From: Candidatus Woesearchaeota archaeon
GTDB lineage: Archaea > Nanobdellota > Nanobdellia > Woesearchaeales > WALR01
Reading direction: 5' to 3'
Length of the DNA stretch: 11,006 nucleotides
NCBI GenBank assembly: GCA_015522765.1
Contig: WALR01000083.1
Coordinates: forward strand, 1-11,006
The notes below the pieces were generated by a model. It had not been told where the DNA came from. It saw only the letters and a program-made list of their open reading frames with translations, and searched no databases. Of this stretch, positions 5,412 to 11,006 are shown piece after piece. Positions within the stretch are counted from its first letter, which is position 1. The number at the start of each line of letters is the position of its first letter. A program made the position numbers and the translations under genes.

Positions 5412-7706
5412 ATGGGGAAAATGAGGGACAAACAGGAAGCATGGAACTACGATGTAGTTAGAGAAGGGGACGGCAGCACCTTAAGGATAAACTGCGAAAA
5501 CTGGAACCGCCTCCCAAACATCGAGGACAACGAGATATCCATGGGCAAGACAATAGAGCTTCTCGCAGAATTAGGCAATGTTAACAAGATAATCTTTAAC
5601 CAGCACCGGGACTATGAATACGATGACGAACAGACAGGCATGCTCTTGGAGATAGCGCTTCTTCTCAAGGACCTTGTGAAAGAGAGGAATGTTATCAGCT
5701 TTCAGACATTGATGATGGGGGGTGCATGCCACAGGTGGGCAAACAGCTGGTACGCAGAACTAAGGTATATTGTGAACAGCCTGCTCAAGAACGACCCCCT
5801 CGGCGCCTATGTTGAGCTTAAGAGAATCTTCAGGATGGAAAGTGTTAACGCCGAGCACTCAGGCGACGCCAACTACACCGCATGCGTTAAAAACTACCTT
5901 TCAATAATCTCTTATATAATAGGGCTCCTGGATAAAACACGGCTAATAACCATAGCGAAGCCCTACCTTGAGGGCTATGTGCTCGGAGACAGGGATGTTT
6001 ACAGGCGGATATTCCACCCAATGATAAAGCCTGATTTCATGTTCACAAAGCTCATGGCAAGCTATCCCCTCGACGCAGAGGAGCTCGACACCTACACATT
6101 AAAGGACGGCACAGAGGTCGTTATATTTAAACAGCCAGACACTGTCCAGTACCTCTACCACATCATGCCCCCTGAGTTCAAGCTTGAAGAGGAGAAATAT
6201 GAACTTCTCGACATGGCGAGGAGGATAATGGCGGAGCACAAGCCCAAGAAGTCAGAGTTCATCGACCCGGAGAGGATGAGGGAGGTGTTTTACAATGTCG
6301 GCAGGGACCTGCTTGAGGAACTCGCCAATTACAGGAATGTCAGGCTCACAAAAGACTCCCTGAACAACCTCACAGAGATACTCGTCAGATACACGGTCGG
6401 CTTCGGGCTCATAGAGGTGCTCCTCCAGGACGAGAAGATACAGGACATATCTGTAAACAGCCCTATGGGCCAGGTAAGGATATTTGTCGTCCACTCAGAG
6501 TTTGACGACTGCGTTACTAACATAATCCCAACGAAGAGCGAGGCGGAGTCCTGGGCCTCAAAGCTTAGGATGATATCAGGCAGGCCTCTTGACGAGGCAA
6601 ACCCTGTGATGGATACAGAGCTTGAACTGCCGAATGTTAATACGAGGGTGGCGGCGATAACCCAGCCGCTGAACCCAAGGGACCTGGCGTTCTCTTTCAG
6701 GAGGCACAGAAACAGGCCGTGGACCCTCCCCCTGTTCATAAAGAATTCTATGCTCACCCCCCTTGCCGCAGGGCTCATAAGCTTCCTGGTTGACGGAACA
6801 AGGACTATGCTGATAGCAGGTACGAGGAGCAGCGGCAAGACGAGCCTCCTCTCGAGCATCCTTGTCGAGATAATGAGGAGGTACAGGATAATAACCATCG
6901 AGGACACGCTTGAACTGCCTACATCCAGTCTAAGGAAGCTCGGCTTTAACATTCAGCCCTTAAAGGTTGCGAGCGCCCTCTCAAAGGGAACATCAGAGGT
7001 CAGCGCGTCTGACGGGATAAGGACAACCCTGCGTATGGGGGACTCCTCATTGATTATAGGAGAGGTCAGGAGCCATGAGGCTGTCGCCTTATACGAGGCT
7101 ATGAGGGTGGGGGCGGCGGCAAATGTTGTCGCAGGAACGATACACGGAGACTCACCCTACGGGGTGTTTGACAGGGTGGTTAATGACATAGGCGTCCCAA
7201 GGACGAGCTTTAAGGCCACAGACATCATTATAGTCGCGAACCCTATAAGGAGCGCCGACGGCCTCCACAAATTCAGGAGGGTAACCCGGATAACAGAGAT
7301 CGGGAAGGAGTGGAAGGAGGATCCTCATCTGGAGAACGGATTCCTCGACTTGATGAAGTACGACGCAAAGAAGGACAGCCTTGACCCCACAGACGGACTT
7401 ATAAGCGGGGACTCCGAGATACTTAAGACCATAGCAGGGAATGTGAAGGAGTTCGCAGGAAACTGGGACGCTGTATGGGAGAACATACAATTAAGAGCCA
7501 AGATTAAGCAGACGATTGTTGATACAGCGGTTAAGATAGGCGATGATGAGATGCTTGAGGCGCCTTTTGTCATACTCTGTAATGATATGTTTCACCTGAA
7601 GTCAGATGCTGTAAAGGAGGAAGTTGGAAGTTTCGACCCGAAGAGAATACTCTATGACTGGAATGAATGGTTCAGAAGAGCCGTTAAGAAGCGTCAGAAG
7701 GGTTGA
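5412..7706 (+). CDS. Type II/IV secretion (TadA/VirB11/GspE-like) ATPase with long N-terminal extension
   Basis: A 764-residue hexameric motor ATPase of the COG0630 group, which powers assembly or secretion in type IV filament and Tad systems from the cytoplasmic side. The motor core is clear: Walker A GTRSSGKTS at 470-478, Asp box IEDTLELP at 496-503, Walker B SLIIGEVR at 546-553 with catalytic Glu551, and His box GTIHGDS at 575-581. Before the core, FSFRRHRNRPWTLP and the stretch LAAGLISFLVDGTRTMLIAG are characteristic of archaeal members. An N1-type domain seems to begin near residue 190-240 (YHIMPPEFKLEEEKYELLD). Residues 1-185 form an extra, mostly helical domain, and a C-terminal region of about 130 residues follows the core, so it is longer than typical archaeal pilus ATPases of about 500-600 residues. 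The downstream partner is a TadC-like protein 21 bases away. The ATPase call is very secure; which filament or substrate it serves is unknown. Confidence 0.95.
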   Translation: MGKMRDKQEAWNYDVVREGDGSTLRINCENWNRLPNIEDNEISMGKTIELLAELGNVNKIIFNQHRDYEYDDEQTGMLLEIALLLKDLVKERNVISFQTLMMGGACHRWANSWYAELRYIVNSLLKNDPLGAYVELKRIFRMESVNAEHSGDANYTACVKNYLSIISYIIGLLDKTRLITIAKPYLEGYVLGDRDVYRRIFHPMIKPDFMFTKLMASYPLDAEELDTYTLKDGTEVVIFKQPDTVQYLYHIMPPEFKLEEEKYELLDMARRIMAEHKPKKSEFIDPERMREVFYNVGRDLLEELANYRNVRLTKDSLNNLTEILVRYTVGFGLIEVLLQDEKIQDISVNSPMGQVRIFVVHSEFDDCVTNIIPTKSEAESWASKLRMISGRPLDEANPVMDTELELPNVNTRVAAITQPLNPRDLAFSFRRHRNRPWTLPLFIKNSMLTPLAAGLISFLVDGTRTMLIAGTRSSGKTSLLSSILVEIMRRYRIITIEDTLELPTSSLRKLGFNIQPLKVASALSKGTSEVSASDGIRTTLRMGDSSLIIGEVRSHEAVALYEAMRVGAAANVVAGTIHGDSPYGVFDRVVNDIGVPRTSFKATDIIIVANPIRSADGLHKFRRVTRITEIGKEWKEDPHLENGFLDLMKYDAKKDSLDPTDGLISGDSEILKTIAGNVKEFAGNWDAVWENIQLRAKIKQTIVDTAVKIGDDEMLEAPFVILCNDMFHLKSDAVKEEVGSFDPKRILYDWNEWFRRAVKKRQKG

Positions 7707-7715
7707 GATAAAAAA

Positions 7716-7720
7716 GAGGT
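7716..7720 (+). promoter_or_regulatory. Shine-Dalgarno of the TadC-like gene, followed by a T7 tract
   Basis: GAGGT lies 7 bases before the ATG at 7728. A run of seven T (7720-7726) fills the spacer. It supports the start; the T-run could also weaken read-through from the ATPase gene, since archaeal polymerases can terminate at U-tracts without a hairpin. Confidence 0.6.
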
Positions 7721-7727
7721 TTTTTTA

Positions 7728-9878
7728 ATGGGAGAAGATGCTCTTGATAAAGAGGGGATTATAGAAAGATATAAAGAGCGCATATCAAAGGAGATGGGGG
7801 ACGATAAAGAAAAAAACCTTTTTGATATCCACTCCCGCGAGTATAAAATATTCAGGAGGCAGTACCTCCCGCGCAGGCTGTCTGTTTATGAAAAGCTGTG
7901 CAATATATCTGCAAAGACTCTCAACCTTAAACCAGACCCGAAGAAAAGGGCTGAAATCGAGAAGTCACTTAGGATATGCCACCTTAATACGACACCTGAG
8001 GGCACAACAAGCTTTTCCATACTCGCCCCCCTCGCAGTCATCATATTCGGCGCCCTCCTAAGCTATTTGCTTTTTCAATCCACATTCTTCATCCTTTTCT
8101 TTCTTATAATCGCAGGGGCGCTCATAGTCCCGCTCGGAAGCCTCCCAATGTACCTCGCGAATAATTGGAGGATGGAAGCAAGCAACCAGATGGTCATATG
8201 CATCTTCTATGTCGCTACATATATGAGGCACACATCAAACCTTGAGAACGCCATTGACTTCGCCGCTGAGCATATAAGCGGGCCTCTGGCGCTGGATATG
8301 AAGAAGGTTTTATGGGATGTCGAAACAGGGAATAAGGAATCGGTTAAGGAAAGCCTTGACACCTATCTTGAAACATGGCGGGAGTGGAACATGGAGTTCA
8401 TAGAGGCATTTCACCTCGTGGAGGCCTCACTTTACGAGTCAAGCGAGGACAGAAGACTCAACATGCTTGATAAGGGGATGTCAGTGATTCTAAGCGAAAC
8501 ATACGAGAAGATGCTGCACTACGCCCAGAACCTCAAATCGCCAATAACCATGCTGCATATGCTGGGAATAATCATGCCCCTTCTCGGGTTGGTCCTCCTC
8601 CCCCTAATTGTCAGTTTTATGGAAAGCGTGAAGTGGTTCCATATCTTCGCATTATACAATCTGTTTCTGCCGCTCGTTGTTTATTTTATGGGCAAGAAAA
8701 TCCTTGCAAGAAGGCCTACTGGATATGGGGACACTGATATGAGCCAGTACATCCCCCAGCTTAAGAAGTACAAGAACTTCATAATAAGAGTCGGGGACAG
8801 GGACATAGCCATACCCCCCTTTTTTATAGGCGTGCTTATAGGAGTAGTGCTGTTTATTATAGGGCTCAGCCCCATAATCCTTCATGCTGTAGGCATGCCT
8901 GACATAACATTTATGGACGGGAAGTTCGCGCTCATGGGCTACAAGCCCTCAAAAATAAATGGCCAGCCCATCGGTCCGTTTGGTCTGGGGGCAACGATAC
9001 TCAGCCTTGCCATCCCCCTCGCATTTGCGGCATCCGTAGGAACTGTGTACTCAATAAAGAGCAAGACGCTTATTAAGATAAGGGACAAGACAAAGAAGCT
9101 CGAGGACGAGTTTGCTAACGGGCTGTTCCAGCTTGGAAACAGGCTCGGCGACGGCCTCCCGGCAGAACTGGCATTTGGGAGGGTGGCTGATTCCCTCCAG
9201 GGAACAAAGTCAGGAGAGTTCTTCTCAATAGTCGACGACAGGATGAGGAAGCACGGCGTAGGTGTTAAAGACGCCATATTTGACGAGCACAACGGAGCGC
9301 TTGTCTATTTTCCCTCAAGGCTCATAGAGAGTTCAATGAAGGTGCTCCTCGAAAGCATAAAGAAGGGGCCCAAGGTGGCGGCTCAGGCCCTCATAAACAT
9401 CTCCACTTATATAAAGGAGATTCACAGGGTTAATGAACGCCTTAAAGACCTGCTCTCAGACATCATCTCCTCAATGAAGTCCCAGATAAACTTCATGGCG
9501 CCCGCAATATCGGGCATTGTCGTCGGCATAACATCAATGGTTTCGTCTATTCTCTCCAAGCTGACCGCCCAGATGGCCAAGGTAAGCTCGTCAGGACAGG
9601 TTGGCTCCCTCCAGGGAATAGCCCAGCTATTCGGGGACGGGATACCCACCTATTATTTTCAGGTTATAGTCGGCTTGTATGTTTTTGAGATAATATTTGT
9701 ACTGACTATACTCGAGAACGGCATTGAGAACGGGAACGACAAGATTAATGAGAACTACCTTCTCGGCACCAACCTCATAAGGTCCCAGATGATATACACC
9801 GTTATCGCATTGCTGATAACAATAGTCTTTAACATCATCGCAGCCCAGATAATGACTTCCACACTAAATGCTTCTTAA
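7728..9878 (+). CDS. TadC/GspF-type platform membrane protein with two T2SSF domains
   Basis: A 716-residue integral membrane platform that works with the preceding ATPase. About nine hydrophobic segments are seen: 98-117, 119-142, 274-297, 303-321, 361-387, 418-440, 588-612, 642-662 and 687-708. Two cytosolic helical T2SSF domains lie between them, at about 150-270 and 450-587. The second has the family pattern EDEFANGLFQLGNRLGDGLP (459-478) and AFGRVADSL; the first is more diverged but has NQMVICIFYVATYMRHTSNL (153-172). A hydrophilic N-terminal region of about 95 residues is charged and cytosolic. It is longer than the roughly 500-residue archaellum and pilus platform proteins, with additional helices and a loop at 388-417. 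It is in an operon with the ATPase, the usual pairing. No prepilin or prepilin peptidase gene is in view. Confidence 0.92.
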   Translation: MGEDALDKEGIIERYKERISKEMGDDKEKNLFDIHSREYKIFRRQYLPRRLSVYEKLCNISAKTLNLKPDPKKRAEIEKSLRICHLNTTPEGTTSFSILAPLAVIIFGALLSYLLFQSTFFILFFLIIAGALIVPLGSLPMYLANNWRMEASNQMVICIFYVATYMRHTSNLENAIDFAAEHISGPLALDMKKVLWDVETGNKESVKESLDTYLETWREWNMEFIEAFHLVEASLYESSEDRRLNMLDKGMSVILSETYEKMLHYAQNLKSPITMLHMLGIIMPLLGLVLLPLIVSFMESVKWFHIFALYNLFLPLVVYFMGKKILARRPTGYGDTDMSQYIPQLKKYKNFIIRVGDRDIAIPPFFIGVLIGVVLFIIGLSPIILHAVGMPDITFMDGKFALMGYKPSKINGQPIGPFGLGATILSLAIPLAFAASVGTVYSIKSKTLIKIRDKTKKLEDEFANGLFQLGNRLGDGLPAELAFGRVADSLQGTKSGEFFSIVDDRMRKHGVGVKDAIFDEHNGALVYFPSRLIESSMKVLLESIKKGPKVAAQALINISTYIKEIHRVNERLKDLLSDIISSMKSQINFMAPAISGIVVGITSMVSSILSKLTAQMAKVSSSGQVGSLQGIAQLFGDGIPTYYFQVIVGLYVFEIIFVLTILENGIENGNDKINENYLLGTNLIRSQMIYTVIALLITIVFNIIAAQIMTSTLNAS

Positions 9879-9955
9879 AGAGGGATTAACATTGTAAGCC
9901 CTGTTAAGCCCCCCCCCGAATGGAACGGAGCAAGTTGGTTTATCTAGCGCCAAAA
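9879..9955. other. Short convergent intergenic region with a C9 tract
   Basis: This 77-base gap separates the stops of the TadC-like gene and the nucleotidyltransferase. It holds nine consecutive C (9909-9917) and no strong U-tract terminator on either strand, only TTTT on the minus strand at 9952-9955. I see no gene in it. Confidence 0.5.
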
Positions 9956-10723
9956 TTATTTAGCAGGACTCTTGACTTTCCATCCGTCAATGTTGAAGCC
10001 CCCCATTTTATCAAGAACATGGTTTGTTAGCTTCTGATATTCCCTCATCATTCTCGATTTGTCTTTGAGGCTCATGGCTTTTACAAACATTTTAACAAAT
10101 TCTTTATCTGGAAAATCCCTTATGTGATATTTCTTCTTGTCCTTTTCGTTCACGAGAAGCCTTCTTAATTTGTGCGCAGGTACAGAATCAAATCGCAAAA
10201 ATTCTGCATAACTCTCAAATAACCCGTTTAGGTGATTATAGTAAACAAAAAAGAATTCCTGCGCCCCTTCTTCAAAAACTTCCTCAAGGTTATCGCGCAT
10301 ATCCCATATTTGGTACTTTGCCAGTTCAACTTGTATCTTGTTCTGCTTGGGATACTTTCTGACAAGATACCTTCTCGAATCTTGAATTAGCTTTCTTAAT
10401 TCTCCGGTCTTGTCAAAAAGAAGCTTGCCTGTGCCCAACATATGGGCATTAATCCTTCTTCTCTGAGTGTAATCCTCTTCAAAATAATCATAATGTTTTC
10501 TTAATGGGTTGGCAAAATATTCAATTAAAATTCCATCGATAATCTCGTTGCCTCTTTCTCTCCAAGAAGTTTTTGAATCCAGAATAATGTGAATATCAAT
10601 ATCTGAATGCTTGCTCGGATTTCCAGTTATATAACTTCCGCAAACAATCGCACCAATCACTTCTTTTTTATTCTTCCATTTCTTAAGAAACTTTTGCAAA
10701 GCAATTTCCCATTTTTTAATCAT
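9956..10723 (-). CDS. Nucleotidyltransferase domain protein (MNT / aminoglycoside adenylyltransferase-like)
   Basis: With the start at 10723 the protein has 255 residues. The N-terminal half has the polymerase-beta-type nucleotidyltransferase signature: IVCGSYITGNP (27-36, GS-Y) then HSDIDIHIIL (39-48, metal-binding Asp41 and Asp43), with Glu68 in ILIEYF as a candidate third carboxylate. Residues 100-255 are helical and may form a substrate-binding domain. Members add a nucleotide to a small molecule or a protein; AadA/KNTase-like resistance enzymes and MNT antitoxins both have this fold. No HEPN partner is visible and no RX4-6H motif was found in the C-terminal half. The reading frame stays open to 10849, but a TATA box at 10746-10753 is spaced 26-27 bases from the ATG at 10723, so a leaderless start there (or at 10729) is preferred. 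Base composition is more AT-rich than the genes to its left, which may mean later acquisition. Confidence 0.85.
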   Translation of the reverse strand: MIKKWEIALQKFLKKWKNKKEVIGAIVCGSYITGNPSKHSDIDIHIILDSKTSWRERGNEIIDGILIEYFANPLRKHYDYFEEDYTQRRRINAHMLGTGKLLFDKTGELRKLIQDSRRYLVRKYPKQNKIQVELAKYQIWDMRDNLEEVFEEGAQEFFFVYYNHLNGLFESYAEFLRFDSVPAHKLRRLLVNEKDKKKYHIRDFPDKEFVKMFVKAMSLKDKSRMMREYQKLTNHVLDKMGGFNIDGWKVKSPAK

Positions 10724-10745
10724 AATCATAAGCCCTGCTTTAAAA

Positions 10746-10753
10746 TATATAAA
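10746..10753 (-). promoter_or_regulatory. TATA box of the nucleotidyltransferase gene
   Basis: TTTATATA on the minus strand. The centre is 26-27 bases before the A of the ATG at 10723 and about 20 bases before the ATG at 10729. No Shine-Dalgarno precedes either start, consistent with a leaderless transcript and against the 126-base upstream extension of the open frame. Confidence 0.6.
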
Positions 10754-10799
10754 GGTTTTTGCTAATAGCCGGATAAACCCAAGGATGAGAGCGCAGCGT

Positions 10800-10842
10800 C
10801 CCTGAGGATTTCTGAAAGAAATCCACGGCGTATGATGCAGGG
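10800..10842. repeat. Inverted-repeat element: 7-bp perfect hairpin with an outer 5-bp stem
   Basis: GGATTTC (10806-10812) pairs exactly with GAAATCC (10818-10824) across a 5-base loop. CCCTG (10800-10804) can pair outside it with CAGGG (10838-10842), leaving a 13-base bulge on one side. The element lies between the membrane-protein stop and the nucleotidyltransferase promoter. It could be a structured RNA end or terminator of the gene entering from the right, or an intergenic repeat. It lacks a U-tract and I cannot identify it. Confidence 0.4.
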
Positions 10843-10849
10843 GGCACAT

Positions 10850-11006
10850 TTATTTATCAAGAATAATGATTGCTCTTTTCATCGCAACAAAACCATAAGC
10901 CCATAATAATGGAAGCCATAAAGGCATCAGTCCAAAAAGGCTATTTCTAATAAATGTTTCAACTCCTGTGGAAACAAAAAAGTATTCAGAGATTATCATT
11001 ATAAAG
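10850..11006 (-). CDS. C-terminal end of an unidentified membrane protein (5' end outside the window)
   Basis: An open frame enters from the right edge and ends at TAA (10850-10852), giving 51 residues. The visible part contains IISEYFFVSTGVE, then RNSLFGLMPLWLPLLWAYGF, a likely membrane helix, and ends VAMKRAIIILDK. The composition is that of a polytopic membrane protein's last segment with a cytosolic basic end. The family cannot be told from this piece. A short stand-alone protein starting at the internal ATG near 10999 is possible, but the frame remains open to the edge. It is AT-rich like the nucleotidyltransferase downstream of it. Confidence 0.55.
   Translation of the reverse strand, partial: FIMIISEYFFVSTGVETFIRNSLFGLMPLWLPLLWAYGFVAMKRAIIILDK

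Noticed and set aside
6329..6952. 207-residue open frame on the minus strand inside the ATPase gene
   Set aside because: It is antisense to the catalytic core, has no promoter or ribosome site, and its protein shows no recognisable domain; the plus strand encodes clear Walker A and B motifs here.
9909..9917. C9 tract as a phase-variation switch
   Set aside because: It lies between two stop codons in a convergent gap and not in a promoter or reading frame, so slippage would have no obvious effect.
10780..10848. C/D box or H/ACA guide RNA
   Set aside because: CTGA, ATGAGA and ACA words are present, but C/D spacing is too short for two guides, and the H/ACA-like fold has an extremely asymmetric internal loop. 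Not enough for a call.
10724..10849. Upstream extension of the nucleotidyltransferase to the ATG at 10849
   Set aside because: The extra 42 residues contain the TATA box and hairpin region, show no domain, and start only 1 base before the upstream gene's stop codon without a ribosome site. The promoter spacing favours 10723.
1..11006. CRISPR arrays, tRNA or rRNA genes, insertion sequences
   Set aside because: I saw no spaced direct repeats, no cloverleaf or conserved rRNA sequence, and no transposase or terminal inverted repeats by reading; no scan could be run.

Overview
The window reads as archaeal chromosomal DNA. The evidence is A/T-rich TATA boxes placed about 24-27 bases before several start codons (leaderless or near-leaderless starts), Shine-Dalgarno sites (GGTGA, GGAGGGG, GAGGT) inside operons, heavy use of AGG/AGA for Arg and ATA for Ile, and gene families typical of archaea: a PadR regulator with a MacB-type ABC ATPase and an S-layer-like COG1361-type protein, and a VirB11/TadA-type ATPase with a TadC-type platform protein. 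The lineage cannot be fixed from sequence reading alone. The style of the secretion ATPase and the many orphan membrane and coiled-coil proteins suggest an uncultured archaeon, perhaps of the DPANN group (inference).

Layout. (1) Positions 1-1832, minus strand: a tight operon padR > ABC ATPase > membrane-anchored extracellular protein that runs off the left edge. It has a TATA box and a perfect 12-bp palindrome at the predicted transcription start, probably the PadR operator. (2) 1975-2328, plus: a 117-residue orphan with its own promoter, divergent from padR. (3) 2413-4182, plus: three consecutive small polytopic membrane proteins of 190-195 residues. They share N-terminal pattern, length and five hydrophobic segments, so they look like a tandem paralogous family; the first has a leaderless promoter. 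(4) 4179-5322, minus: two soluble coiled-coil proteins in one transcription unit, convergent with and overlapping the third membrane protein by 4 bases. (5) 5412-9878, plus: a 764-residue TadA/VirB11/GspE-type ATPase with a long N-terminal extension, then a 716-residue TadC/GspF-type protein with two platform domains. (6) 9956-10723, minus: a nucleotidyltransferase of the MNT/aminoglycoside-adenylyltransferase type, visibly more AT-rich. Before it lie a promoter and a small hairpin, then the C-terminal end of an unidentified membrane protein entering from the right edge.

The most notable content is 2413-9878. An ATPase plus platform protein is the motor core of archaeal type IV filaments (pili, archaella) and Tad-like secretion systems. 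Here no prepilin, prepilin peptidase or ArlH-like regulator is visible; instead the core sits next to three paralogous five-helix membrane proteins and two coiled-coil cytosolic proteins. I infer that these seven genes may form one envelope machine, with the five unknown proteins as accessory, stator-like or adaptor parts. This rests on proximity and on the polarity of the gene block, not on recognised homology.
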